Positions 34,556 through 43,596 of a stretch of DNA of 64,000 bases are shown in pieces. Origin of the DNA: Hydrogenophaga sp. RAC07 (GTDB lineage Bacteria; Pseudomonadota; Gammaproteobacteria; Burkholderiales; Burkholderiaceae_C). The stretch lies in the NCBI RefSeq assembly GCF_001713375.1, contig NZ_CP016449.1, forward strand, positions 2,852,001 through 2,916,000, written 5' to 3'. Numbering within the stretch: the stretch's first letter is position 1; every line of letters begins with the position of its first letter. Position numbers and translations under genes: made by a program. The notes under the pieces are model-generated. The model searched no databases. It saw only the letters and a list, made by a program, of their open reading frames with translations, and was not told the DNA's origin.

Positions 34556-36151
34556 TTACATGCGGTAAACAGGGGTTGCCGTACTCGGCAACGCACGGCG
34601 CGCCGCCAGCGCCAGCGCCAGGCCCAGCACGTCGCGCGAGGCCGAGGGTTCGATCAGACCGTCGTCCCACAGCCGGGAGGTGGCGTAATAGGGATCGCTC
34701 TGGCGCGCGTACTGCTCGCGTACCTTGCGTTCGATATCCAGCAGCCGCGCCTCATCAGCCGGGCCGCGCAGGTTAGAGCGCGCCAGCTCGACCATCACGT
34801 TGCTGGCAATGTCGGCGCTCATCGTGGCAACTCTGGCACTGGGCCAGGCGAACAGGAATTCGGGCTCAAAGCCGCGGCCGCACATGCCGTAGTTGCCGGC
34901 GCCATAAGAGCCGCCAACCACCAACGTGAGCTTGGGCACGCGCGCGCAAGCCATGGCATACACCATCTTGGCGCTGTGCTTGGCAATACCGCCACGCTCG
35001 GCCTCGGTGCCAACCATGAAGCCGGGGATGTTCTGCAAAAACAGCAGCGGTACTCCGCGCTGGTTGGCCAGTTCGATGAAATGCGCGCCCTTCAGGGCCG
35101 ACTCGGACAGCAGCGCGCCGTTGTTGGCGAGGATGGCGACCGGCTGGCCGTGGATCGCGCCAAAGCCGGTCACCAGCGTATCTCCCCACAACGGTTTGAA
35201 CTCGTGGAAAGCGCTGCCGTCGAGCAGCCGCGCAATGATTTCGCGCGCGTCGTAGGGCTGTTTGGGGTCGACCGGTACGACGCCATCGAGCTCAATCGGG
35301 TCGTAACGTGGTGCGCTGGGCGGCAGCGGCGGCACCATGGGCGGCTCGGGCGGCAGGCTGGCGACGATCTGACGCAGCATGGCCAGCGCCTGATGCTCGT
35401 CCTCGGCCAGGTGGTCGCTGACACCGGAGACACGGCTGTGCATCTCCGCGCCGCCCAGGGTTTCGCCGTCTACCACTTCGTTGATCGCGATCTTGACGAT
35501 GGACGGGCCACCCAGATGAATGCGTGCGTTACCGCGCACCATCACCACTTCGTCCGACAGCGCGGGAATGTAGGCGCCGCCCGCGGTGCAACCGCCGAAC
35601 ACGGCCGAGAGCTGCGGCAGGCCAGCCTGCGACATGCGGCACTGGCGGTGGAAGCTGTTGCCGAAGTGGTCCTTGTCGGGAAACACGCGGTCCTGCTCCG
35701 GCAAAAAGGCGCCGCCGCAATCCACCAGGTACAGGCAAGGCAGGCGCAGGCGCTGGGCAATCTCCTGCGCCCGTATGTGTTTTTTAACGGTTTCATGGAA
35801 GAACGAGCCGCCCTTGACGGTGGCATCGTTGGCAATGAACATGCAGGGCCGCCCGGCCACCATCCCGACGCCGGTGACGATGCCCGCACCCGGCACCTCG
35901 TTGCCATACTGATCCCAGGCCGCCAGCGGCGAGAGTTCCAGGAAGGCGCTACCGTCATCGACGATGAAGTCGATGCGCTCGCGCACCAGCAGCTTGCCGC
36001 GCTCGCGGTGGCGCTGGATGTGCGCGTCGCGCCCGCCGGTGGCCACCTCGGCCAGGCGTGCGCGCAGAAGAGCGATCTGGCCCGCGTGGTGTGCAAGGTT
36101 GTCGCGGAAGCTCGGACCTTGCACATCGACCAGCGTTTGAATCACGGACAT
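34556..36151 (-). CDS. Acyl-CoA carboxylase carboxyltransferase subunit, module 2
   Basis: Beta subunit of 531 residues, normal for methylcrotonyl- and geranyl-CoA carboxylases. It has two carboxyltransferase half domains: GGCTAGGAYIPALSDE near 190 and GGSYGAGNYGMCGRGF near 430 are the carboxybiotin and CoA-binding glycine-rich segments. The acyl pocket loop reads LGGPSIVKIAINEVV, differing from the LGGPELTFAATGETV of the other module, so the two probably prefer different acyl chains. It is the first gene of module 2, after the dead SDR. Confidence 0.93.
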   Translation of the reverse strand: MSVIQTLVDVQGPSFRDNLAHHAGQIALLRARLAEVATGGRDAHIQRHRERGKLLVRERIDFIVDDGSAFLELSPLAAWDQYGNEVPGAGIVTGVGMVAGRPCMFIANDATVKGGSFFHETVKKHIRAQEIAQRLRLPCLYLVDCGGAFLPEQDRVFPDKDHFGNSFHRQCRMSQAGLPQLSAVFGGCTAGGAYIPALSDEVVMVRGNARIHLGGPSIVKIAINEVVDGETLGGAEMHSRVSGVSDHLAEDEHQALAMLRQIVASLPPEPPMVPPLPPSAPRYDPIELDGVVPVDPKQPYDAREIIARLLDGSAFHEFKPLWGDTLVTGFGAIHGQPVAILANNGALLSESALKGAHFIELANQRGVPLLFLQNIPGFMVGTEAERGGIAKHSAKMVYAMACARVPKLTLVVGGSYGAGNYGMCGRGFEPEFLFAWPSARVATMSADIASNVMVELARSNLRGPADEARLLDIERKVREQYARQSDPYYATSRLWDDGLIEPSASRDVLGLALALAARRALPSTATPVYRM

Positions 36152-36175
36152 CCTGTTTCGTCCTTTGAAGCGCGG

Positions 36176-36746
36176 TCAGACCGCGGCGTAGCCACCATCG
36201 ACCACCAACTCGGCACCCATGACGGTGGACGACTCATCGGAGGCCCCGGAACAGCACCACCGCCGACACTTCCTGATGCTGCACCGCCCGCCCAATTGGA
36301 GTGGTGCCGAGCAGCGATTTGTGATCGGCCGGATCGCTCAACAAGTCCTTGGTCATCGGCGTCTCGATGGCGCCAAGGTGAACCGAATTGACACGAATAT
36401 TGAAAGGGGCGAGATAGGGCGCGCTGGCCATACTGAACAGCCGTACCTCGCCCTTGGAAGCCCCATAGGCACAGGGTGCGCCTAACGGCCGTAGATAGAC
36501 AGGATGTTGATGATCGAGCCACCACCTGCCTGCTTCATCGTCGGCACCCCCGTCCGCGTGCCGAAAAAGGGGTAGCGCACGTTGACGTTGAACATGCGGT
36601 CCCACTCCGCCGCGCTGGCGAACGCCCGCCGCGACGGTTTCGCCAATCCCGGCGTTCATGTCCGCGACAGGCAGCTCGCAGTGGACCTGGCCCATGCCCA
36701 TCGCACTGCCCGTCACAAGAATGACCTTGTCCTGTACTCGACCAAT
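36176..36746 (-). pseudogene. Decayed short-chain dehydrogenase
   Basis: Minus-strand remains of an SDR. The N-terminus GRVQDKVILVTGSAMGMG follows a good AAGGAG site, but the codon at the start position is ATT (36744-36746), so the start appears lost. After the first beta-alpha unit there is a deletion running into ADMNAGIGETVA. A frameshift then leads to WDRMFNVNVR and GGGSIINILSIYGR, and a further frame carries CAYGASKGEVRLFSMA with the catalytic Tyr and Lys, then PFNIRVNSVHLGAIETP. A last frame change gives DESSTVMGAELVVDGG and the stop. At least three disablements are visible, so this is a pseudogene lying between the HMG-CoA lyase and the second carboxylase module. Confidence 0.85.
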
Positions 36747-36768
36747 GACCTTCTCCTTGTCATGTGAT

Positions 36769-37758
36769 TCAGCGCACCGCCCCACAAATCTCTTGCATTC
36801 GCTGGCCGGCGCGAAATCCCTTGAGCGAGCCGCTGTGCATCACATGGCCCGACAGGGTGCGGCCGATGACGCGTTCGGCCAGAAGGGACGCCTCGATCAG
36901 CGCCTCTAAATCGATGCCGGTCTCGATGCCCAGTTCCTGGCACATGAACACCATGTCTTCGGTGCAGATATTGCCGGCCGCGCCACCGTGCGTGTGACCC
37001 GCGAACGGACAGCCGCCCAGACCGGCGACCGAACTGTCGAACAGCCGCACGCCCATTTGCAAGGCGGCATAAACGTTGGCACCGCCGACGCCGCGCGTGT
37101 CGTGCAGGTGCAGGCCGATCTGAGCCTCCGGCAGGATCGCGCGCACCGCGCCGACGCGGCGCTTGATCTCCTCGGGATTTGCCCAGCCCATGGTGTCGGC
37201 CAAGTAGACCGCCGGCAGCGGCACACGCCGGTCGGCGCAGGCATCGACCAGCCAGCGGACCTGATCGGTGAGGACCGACAGCGGCACGGCGCCACCGAGA
37301 TTGCAGCCAAAGGCCGTGATCACGTAGGCCTTTTCCACCGGAATGCCCAGGGCGATGTAGCGGTCCAGCCAGCCGAGCTGGCGTTCACGCATCTCGGCCA
37401 CGCTGCAATTGTTGTTGCGCTGCGAAAACGGCTCGGTTGTGTAGAACATCAGCTTGCCGTCCAGATCCACCTGTTCACAGGCGCGCGCCCGCTCGAAGCC
37501 GTTGTCGTTGAGCCAAAGCGCCGTGTAGCGGGTACCAGGGCGCTTGATGATGGCGGCGAACAATTCGGACGTGTCGGCCATCTGCGGCACCGCGCGCGCA
37601 CTGACAAAGGACGCAACCTGGATCTGCCTCAGACCCGAGAGGCTCAAGGCATCAATCAGCGCGGCGCGGTCCGCCAGCGGATAGGTTTTTGGCTCCATCT
37701 GGAAGCCCTCGCGCGGTCCCTCCTCATGGAACTCGACGGAGGTAGGCAAGTTGCTCAT
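36769..37758 (-). CDS. Hydroxymethylglutaryl-CoA lyase-like enzyme
   Basis: DRE-TIM metallolyase of 329 residues. The N-terminus reads EEGPREGFQME (RDGLQNE-like), LHLHDTRG near 218 holds metal-binding His residues, and AGLGGCPFAGHTHGGAAGN near 244-262 is the HMG-CoA lyase signature with the catalytic Cys. It would split HMG-CoA or a 3-hydroxy-3-alkylglutaryl-CoA into acetoacetate (or a ketone acid) and acetyl-CoA. That is the last step after a methylcrotonyl-type carboxylase and hydratase. It lies between the two carboxylase modules and could serve both. Confidence 0.9.
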   Translation of the reverse strand: MSNLPTSVEFHEEGPREGFQMEPKTYPLADRAALIDALSLSGLRQIQVASFVSARAVPQMADTSELFAAIIKRPGTRYTALWLNDNGFERARACEQVDLDGKLMFYTTEPFSQRNNNCSVAEMRERQLGWLDRYIALGIPVEKAYVITAFGCNLGGAVPLSVLTDQVRWLVDACADRRVPLPAVYLADTMGWANPEEIKRRVGAVRAILPEAQIGLHLHDTRGVGGANVYAALQMGVRLFDSSVAGLGGCPFAGHTHGGAAGNICTEDMVFMCQELGIETGIDLEALIEASLLAERVIGRTLSGHVMHSGSLKGFRAGQRMQEICGAVR

Positions 37759-37776
37759 CGCTTGTACCTCCTTCGA

Positions 37777-39774
37777 TCAAGCCGGGCTGACTTCGGCCAG
37801 CACTTGGTGGCGCTCAACCATGTCGCCGACCCGGCAGCGCAGGCTGCTCAGGCTGCCTTCGAATGGCGCCATGACGTGCAGCTCCATCTTCATCGATTCG
37901 AGCACGATCACGGTCTGGCCGATGGAAACCTTCTCACCGACCGCCGACTTGACCGCCACCACCTTGCCCATCATTGGCGCGCCCAATTGACCGCTGGCGG
38001 CAGCGTCACCGGCGCCCCCCCCCAGATAGGGTCGTGCCGTGAACAAGCTGCTGCCCAACGCGCTGGCGAGCTCGGCCTGCCACGCGTCGCCCCGGATCGT
38101 CAGTTCCAGCGCCCGCCCACCACATTGCAGCAGGAAGCGTCCGCCCGCGAGCGGCTGCAGCGTAGCGCGCACCTTTTGCTCGCCAATGACCAGCGCACTG
38201 CTGCCCTGGTCATCGCGCATCGAAAACCGCACGGGCCATTCCGCCGCGCCCGCCTTCAACACAAGGACCGGCTGGGGTGCGGCCTGAATCGGCCCACTGC
38301 TCAGGCGCCAGCCCGTGAAACCGTCCCAGAGGGTCCAGCAGCCCAGCGCGGACGACTCGGCACGCCGTTGCGCCAGCCAGTGCAGCGCGGCAGCAGCCAG
38401 ATGCTCAAGAGGCGGCGCGGCGGGAGCCACCACGCCGCGCTGCGCGTGGCGCTCGTCGATCAGGCGGGTGTGAAATGTGGCATCGCGGGTCTCCGGCCAT
38501 TCCAGCAGTTCATGCAGAAATTCCAGGTTGGTGACCAGGCCGATCACCGTGCTTTCGCGCAATCCGGCCACCAGCGCCCGGCGCGCCGACTCGCGGTCGG
38601 GCCCGTGCGCGATGAGCTTGGCGATCATCGAGTCGTAGTGCGGCGAGATTTCGTCGCCACTGTCTACCCCGGACTCGACGCGCACGCCCGCGCGCGAAAA
38701 ATCGACCACCTGCAACCGCCCGGTAGCCGGCAAAAATCCCGCAGCGGCGTCTTCAGCGCACAGCCTGGCCTCGAAGGCGTGACCGGTGCACCGCACGTCG
38801 GCTTGCGCCAGCGGCAGGCTGTCCGTGTCGGCAATGCGCAGTTGCAGTTCGACCAGATCGAGGCCGGTGACTTCTTCGGTCACCGGGTGTTCGACCTGCA
38901 AGCGAGGATTGACCTCCAGGAAATAATATTCTTCACCCGTGACGACAAACTCAACCGTGCCCAGGCCGCGGTAATTCACGCCAGAGGCCAGCTTGACCGC
39001 ATCGGCCAGGATAGCTTCACGCAGACGCGGGCTCAGACCGCTTGACGGCGCTTCTTCGATCACTTTTTGATGGCGTCGCTGCAAGGTGCACTCGCGCTCG
39101 AACAGGTGAATGGCGTGGCCCTGGCCGTCACCGGCCACCTGCACCTCCAGGTGGCGCACATGCGGCAGGTAGCGCTCGACGATCAGTTCGCCGTTGCCGA
39201 AGGCTTTTTCGGCCTCACGCATGGCACTCTCGATGCGCGACTCCAGCCCCTCCAGCGTCTCGACCACCGCCATGCCACGGCCACCGCCACCAGCCACGGC
39301 CTTGAGCAGCACGGGCAGCTTCATACCGCGCACCAGATTCAACACCTCGGCTGGGTCGGTCATGCCGCTTTCGCTGCCGGGAATGACCGGCACGCCGAGA
39401 CGGGCTGCCTCGCGCTTGGCACTGGCTTTGCCGCCGACGCGCTCGATGGTGTCGGCCCGGGGTCCAATGAAGGTCAAGCCAGCCGCATCCAGTGCGCGCA
39501 CAAAGGCGGGATTTTCCGAGACAAAACCGTAGCCCGGATGAACGGCGTCGGCGCCCACACGCCGGGCCGCCGCGATGATGGCATCGATGTTCAGATAACT
39601 CTCGCTGGGCGCTGCACCCCCGAGTTCGACCGATTCACCGATCTCACGCACATGGCGGGCAAACCGGTCGGCACTGGAGTGCACGGTGGCCACTTCCAGG
39701 CCGAGCTTGCGGCAGGTGCGGGCAATGCGGCAGGCGATCTCGCCGCGGTTGGCAATGAGGACTTTCTTAAGCAT
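37777..39774 (-). CDS. Acyl-CoA carboxylase biotin carboxylase/biotin carrier subunit, module 1
   Basis: Alpha subunit of 665 residues. Biotin carboxylase domain with ANRGEIACRIARTCRK at the N-terminus, GGGGRGMAVVE near 165 and VNPRLQVEHPVTE near 293. The C-terminal biotinyl domain has ESMKMELHV. GGAG lies eight bases before the ATG at 39774; a TTG two codons earlier is less likely. It follows the carboxyltransferase gene by 66 bases and precedes the HMG-CoA lyase gene by 18. The two alpha subunits are the same family but clearly diverged throughout, so they are not a recent duplication. Confidence 0.93.
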   Translation of the reverse strand: MLKKVLIANRGEIACRIARTCRKLGLEVATVHSSADRFARHVREIGESVELGGAAPSESYLNIDAIIAAARRVGADAVHPGYGFVSENPAFVRALDAAGLTFIGPRADTIERVGGKASAKREAARLGVPVIPGSESGMTDPAEVLNLVRGMKLPVLLKAVAGGGGRGMAVVETLEGLESRIESAMREAEKAFGNGELIVERYLPHVRHLEVQVAGDGQGHAIHLFERECTLQRRHQKVIEEAPSSGLSPRLREAILADAVKLASGVNYRGLGTVEFVVTGEEYYFLEVNPRLQVEHPVTEEVTGLDLVELQLRIADTDSLPLAQADVRCTGHAFEARLCAEDAAAGFLPATGRLQVVDFSRAGVRVESGVDSGDEISPHYDSMIAKLIAHGPDRESARRALVAGLRESTVIGLVTNLEFLHELLEWPETRDATFHTRLIDERHAQRGVVAPAAPPLEHLAAAALHWLAQRRAESSALGCWTLWDGFTGWRLSSGPIQAAPQPVLVLKAGAAEWPVRFSMRDDQGSSALVIGEQKVRATLQPLAGGRFLLQCGGRALELTIRGDAWQAELASALGSSLFTARPYLGGGAGDAAASGQLGAPMMGKVVAVKSAVGEKVSIGQTVIVLESMKMELHVMAPFEGSLSSLRCRVGDMVERHQVLAEVSPA

Positions 39775-39840
39775 GCCCAACTCCTGCGGCGAAGTGGGTC
39801 ATCAAGACGGTGTGGATGCGTTGCATGGCTGGCGTCCTGG

Positions 39841-41448
39841 TTAAAAACGGAAGACACCGAACGGCGTCGGTTTGGCGGCAGTCCGGGATGCGAGGTCGAG
39901 CAGCAGTCCCATGGCGTCGCGTGTTTCCACCGGATCGATGATGCCGTCCACCCACAAATTCGAGGAGAAGTTCGCAGCAGGCTGGAAGTCTTCGTAAATC
40001 TTGCGTACCGGCGCCTTGAACGCCTCTTCTTCCTCGGGCGTCCACTCTTTTCCCTCGGTCTTGTTGATCTGTCTGCGCACCAGTGCCATCACCGTGGCGG
40101 CCTGATCCGGACCCATGATGGCCGCGCGGCCGGTCGGCCAAGCAAACATCGCGGTCGGGTTGAACGGGCGGCCACACATCGCCAGGTAACCTGCACCGTA
40201 AGAGGCGCCCATGATGATGGTGTACTTGGGCACGTTGGCCGAGGCCATCGCCGTGATCATCTTGGCCCCGGCTTTGGCAATGCCAGCCTGCTCGGCGGCG
40301 CGCCCGACCATGAAGCCGGTCACGTCGGCCATGAACAGCAGAGGGATGTCTCGCTGGCAGCACAGATCGATGAAGTGCGCCGCCTTCATCGCGCTTTCCG
40401 GGAACAGCACGCCCTGGTTGGCCAGGATGCCAACCTCGTGGCCATGGATGCGAGCAAAGCCGGTCAGCAGGGTGTCGCCGTACATCGGCTTGAATTCCTG
40501 GAACCGGCTGTCATCGACGAAACGCGCCAGAATCTCGCGCGTGTCGGTCGGGATTTTGGTGTCGCGGCTGATGATGCCGTAAATCTCGCGCGGATCGAAG
40601 CGCGGAGGCACCGACGGCTGACGCGTCCAGCGTGGCTTGGGCTGCTCACCCAGGTCCCGTACGATTTCACGCGTGATGGCCAGCGCGTGGCGGTCATCTT
40701 CGGCAATATGATCAGTGACACCGCTGACGCTGCAGTGCATCTTGGCGCCGCCCAGCGACTCTGCATCCACCGTCTCGCCGGTGGCGGCAAAGGTCAACTC
40801 GGGGCCACCGAGGTACATATAGCCTTGTTCCTTGACAATCACCGCCTCGTCGCACAGCGCCGGGATGTAGGCGCCACCCGCCGTGCAAGGCCCCATCACC
40901 ACGGCAATCTGCTGGATACCCTCGGCCGACATGCGTACCTGGTTGTTGAAAATGCTGCCGAACTGCCCCACATCGGGAAAGATGTTGGCCATCTCAGGCA
41001 GGAAGGCGCCACCGCTGTCCACCAGCGTGATGCAGGGCAAGCGGTGTGCCCAGGCAATTTGCTGCGCCCGCACATGCTTCTTGCAGGTCATGCCGTAGTA
41101 GGTGCCACCCTTCACGGTGGCGTCGTTGGCAATGATCATGCACGGACGGCCCTGCACCAGACCGATGCCGGTGATGATGCTGGCACCCGGCGGCACGCCG
41201 TCGTACATGCCCTCGCCGGCAAGCATGCCGACCTCTAGGAAAGGCGAACCTGGATCGAGCAGCACTTCGACGCGATGGCGCGGCAGGATCTTGTTGCGCG
41301 CCAGGTGTTTTTCCCGCGCTTTCGGGGGGCCTCCGGCCAGCGCCAGTTGGCGACGGCTTTGCAGGTCCGCAATCACGGCCTGGTAGGCTTTTTGGTTGAG
41401 CCGAAATTCGTCGTCGGAAGTCGATATGCGGGAGGAAAGGATGGTCAT
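39841..41448 (-). CDS. Acyl-CoA carboxylase carboxyltransferase subunit, module 1
   Basis: Beta subunit of 535 residues, same length class as LiuB/AtuC. GPCTAGGAYIPALCDE near 195 and GASYGAGYLAMCGRPF near 432 mark the two half domains. The acyl-pocket loop reads LGGPELTFAATGETV; the Val-Lys pair usual there in methylcrotonyl-CoA carboxylases (LGGPPLVK) is Thr-Phe, suggesting a different chain. The ATG at 41448 is preceded by a loose GA-rich site. Its alpha partner is at 37777-39774. Confidence 0.93.
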   Translation of the reverse strand: MTILSSRISTSDDEFRLNQKAYQAVIADLQSRRQLALAGGPPKAREKHLARNKILPRHRVEVLLDPGSPFLEVGMLAGEGMYDGVPPGASIITGIGLVQGRPCMIIANDATVKGGTYYGMTCKKHVRAQQIAWAHRLPCITLVDSGGAFLPEMANIFPDVGQFGSIFNNQVRMSAEGIQQIAVVMGPCTAGGAYIPALCDEAVIVKEQGYMYLGGPELTFAATGETVDAESLGGAKMHCSVSGVTDHIAEDDRHALAITREIVRDLGEQPKPRWTRQPSVPPRFDPREIYGIISRDTKIPTDTREILARFVDDSRFQEFKPMYGDTLLTGFARIHGHEVGILANQGVLFPESAMKAAHFIDLCCQRDIPLLFMADVTGFMVGRAAEQAGIAKAGAKMITAMASANVPKYTIIMGASYGAGYLAMCGRPFNPTAMFAWPTGRAAIMGPDQAATVMALVRRQINKTEGKEWTPEEEEAFKAPVRKIYEDFQPAANFSSNLWVDGIIDPVETRDAMGLLLDLASRTAAKPTPFGVFRF

Positions 41449-41488
41449 ATGTGATTGCGCCTATTCGCGAGACAAAGCATTCAGCCGC

Positions 41489-42277
41489 TCAGGCCTTGAA
41501 CACCGGTGTACGGCGTGCCTCGAAGGCCGCCAGACCTTCGCTGACGTCGTCATCGAGCAGAGCCGCGCTGGCCAGGTCTTCCTCAAGCTGGAGACCGACC
41601 TCCGACGAACCCTCCATGCCTTGCCGTGCCAAACGTTTCATGGTGGCCATGCCGATGCGGCTGCGCGTGGCGATCTTGCTGCAATACGCCAGCGCCGCTT
41701 CACCCAACTGCTCAGGCTCGACCACATAGTTCACCAGCCCCCACTGCTCGGCGGTGGCGGCATCGATCCAGCGCGCCGAAAAGAACAGGTCCAGGCCACG
41801 GCGCAGACCCGCAATGCGTGGCATGCGCTGGCTGCCGCCCCACCCGGGAATCAGGCCGAACTGGGCATGCTGGTCGCCAAAGCGCGCGTCCTTGGCCGCA
41901 AAGATGATGTCGCAGGCCAGCATCAGTTCGCTGCCACCGGCCAGGGTCAGACCCTGGCAGGCCGCCACCACCGGCAAATCGCTGCGTTCCAGGCGCTTGA
42001 GCACGCTGTGACCATAGCTGATGAAGTGCTTGAGCCTGGCTGGATCGCCACGCAGCGACTTCACCTCATCCAGATCGGCGCCGGTGCAGAAGTGCTTGCC
42101 TTGCGCCCGGATCAGAATGGCGCGCACACCGGAGTCGGATTTCTCGAATCCGTCGATGGCGGCCTCGATGGCCGCATGAACGGACATCGACAGGCAATTG
42201 AATTTTTCGGGGCGGGCTAACTCGATAATTCCAACGGCGCCGGCACGGCTGATCTCCACTGGGGATGTCTGAATCAT
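41489..42277 (-). CDS. Enoyl-CoA hydratase/isomerase
   Basis: Crotonase-family enzyme of 262 residues, with KFNCLS and KHFCTGADL (about 25-65), AGGSELMLACD near 113 and FGLIPGWGGSQRMPRIAG near 137 forming the active-site core. The ATG at 42277 has GGAG upstream and overlaps the stop of the acyl-CoA dehydrogenase gene. It belongs to carboxylase module 1 and would hydrate either the dehydrogenated substrate or the carboxylated product. It is not closely similar to the module 2 hydratase. Confidence 0.9.
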   Translation of the reverse strand: MIQTSPVEISRAGAVGIIELARPEKFNCLSMSVHAAIEAAIDGFEKSDSGVRAILIRAQGKHFCTGADLDEVKSLRGDPARLKHFISYGHSVLKRLERSDLPVVAACQGLTLAGGSELMLACDIIFAAKDARFGDQHAQFGLIPGWGGSQRMPRIAGLRRGLDLFFSARWIDAATAEQWGLVNYVVEPEQLGEAALAYCSKIATRSRIGMATMKRLARQGMEGSSEVGLQLEEDLASAALLDDDVSEGLAAFEARRTPVFKA

Positions 42278-43440
42278 TTCTTGCTCTCCTTGGCGTACTG
42301 CACGGCGGCGCGTCCCACGCGCTCGCGGGCAACGATCAGCTTCATGATTTGCGCCGTTCCGTCGCCGATTTCCAGGCCCATCACGTCGCGCAGGCGCTGC
42401 TGGTGAGGCAGGTCCATCGACCAGCCATAGTGCCCAAAGGTCAGCAGGCACTGGTGAATCGCGTCAAAAGCGGTCTTGGGGCCCATCCACTTGACCATGG
42501 CCGCTTCCGCGGTGTGCGGCTGACCGGCATCGCGCAGGGCCAGGCCGTGGTAGCAGAGCTGGCGGCAAGCGGCGATCAGGGTCTCGAACTCGACAAGGGG
42601 AAAGCTCACGCCCTGGTACTGCGCCAGCGGCGCGCCAAAGGTCTGGCGTTCCTTCACGTATTCCCAGGCTTCGTCGATCGAGGCCTGCGCGGCGGCCACG
42701 CACTGCAGCGCGATCAGGATGCGGCTGAAGTCAAAGCCCTGCATCACCTGCGTGAAGCCTTTGCCCTCCTCGCCCAGCCGGTTCTCGACCGGCACCCGCA
42801 CATCGTCGAAAAACACCGAACCACGGCCGATGATCTTGCTACCAACATCGTTGAAGCGCGTGCGTTGCACGCCGGGCTGATTCAGATCGACCAGGAAGGC
42901 GCTGATGCCTCGTGCGACATCCTCGGGCTTTCCGGTGCGTGCGAACAACACCATGGCATCGGCCTGGTCGGCAAAAGTGATGGAGGTTTTCTCGCCGGAA
43001 AGCACGTACTCGTCGCCCACGCGACGCGCCTTGAGTTGCAGATTGGCGGCATCCGAGCCGCCCCGTGGTTCGGTCAGACCCAGCGCGACGATGGCCTCGC
43101 CCGCCACGATCCGGCTGTTCCAGGTGCGCGCCAGCTCGGGGGACGCATTGGCATGGATGATGGCGCCCATCAGCGAACTGAGCAGCTGCATGTAGCTGAC
43201 GTTGAAGTCACCATAGGCAATTTCCTCGGTGATCATGCCGGCCGTGACGCCACTGAGGCCCAAGCCGCCATATTCCTCGGGCAGATCAACACCGATCAGA
43301 CCGAGCGAACCCATTTCCTTGAACAAGGCCCGGTCGATGCCAGGTTGCGATTCGCGCTTCTGGTAATCGGGCCTGAGCTTCTCTCGTGCAAAGCGGCGCG
43401 CCACGTCACGCAGCGCAATCTGGTCATCGTCGAACATCAT
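42274..43440 (-). CDS. Acyl-CoA dehydrogenase, Asp-type active site
   Basis: Acyl-CoA dehydrogenase of 388 residues and first gene of the long minus-strand unit. LTEPRGGSD near 145 and SGEKTSITFA near 170 replace the more common forms. The C-terminal catalytic segment is GDGTAQIMKL, with Asp360 at the position that is Glu in medium-chain enzymes, and no Glu-Arg motif after the linker (GFDFSRILIA). This pattern recalls dehydrogenases of alicyclic or carnitine-type acyl-CoAs. GGAG lies before the ATG at 43440. It heads the module with hydratase, carboxyltransferase and biotin carboxylase. Confidence 0.92.
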   Translation of the reverse strand: MMFDDDQIALRDVARRFAREKLRPDYQKRESQPGIDRALFKEMGSLGLIGVDLPEEYGGLGLSGVTAGMITEEIAYGDFNVSYMQLLSSLMGAIIHANASPELARTWNSRIVAGEAIVALGLTEPRGGSDAANLQLKARRVGDEYVLSGEKTSITFADQADAMVLFARTGKPEDVARGISAFLVDLNQPGVQRTRFNDVGSKIIGRGSVFFDDVRVPVENRLGEEGKGFTQVMQGFDFSRILIALQCVAAAQASIDEAWEYVKERQTFGAPLAQYQGVSFPLVEFETLIAACRQLCYHGLALRDAGQPHTAEAAMVKWMGPKTAFDAIHQCLLTFGHYGWSMDLPHQQRLRDVMGLEIGDGTAQIMKLIVARERVGRAAVQYAKESKK

Positions 43441-43525
43441 GGGTAAATCTCCTGACTGACTGTTGTCGAAATCGCCGCCTGCATCACACCGTCAATCCGG
43501 ACGAAGAATTTGAGGTGCTCGCCAA

Positions 43526-43575
43526 TTGCATGGCTGGTCGTTGTCGCATGATATCATCGAACAGGTGTTAGTTAG
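43526..43575 (+). promoter_or_regulatory. Promoter and operator-like region of the FadH operon
   Basis: The 156-base gap between the two divergent units holds TTGCAT at 43526-43531, a 17-base spacer and TGATAT at 43549-43554. The 10-base palindrome ATGATATCAT (43548-43557) covers the -10 box. Downstream lies TTAGTTAG at 43568-43575, which matches, on the opposite strand, half of the TetR-like palindrome at 56053-56070. The same gap must hold the promoter of the minus-strand unit; none could be placed with confidence. Confidence 0.45.
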
Positions 43576-43596
43576 ATTTTTAAAGAGGCGTTCCCC

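Noticed and set aside
36988..41238. Two long plus-strand open frames (685 and 723 codons) opposite HMG-CoA lyase, biotin carboxylase and carboxyltransferase
   Set aside because: Same reason: no recognisable domain, compositionally biased, and fully covered by convincing minus-strand genes.
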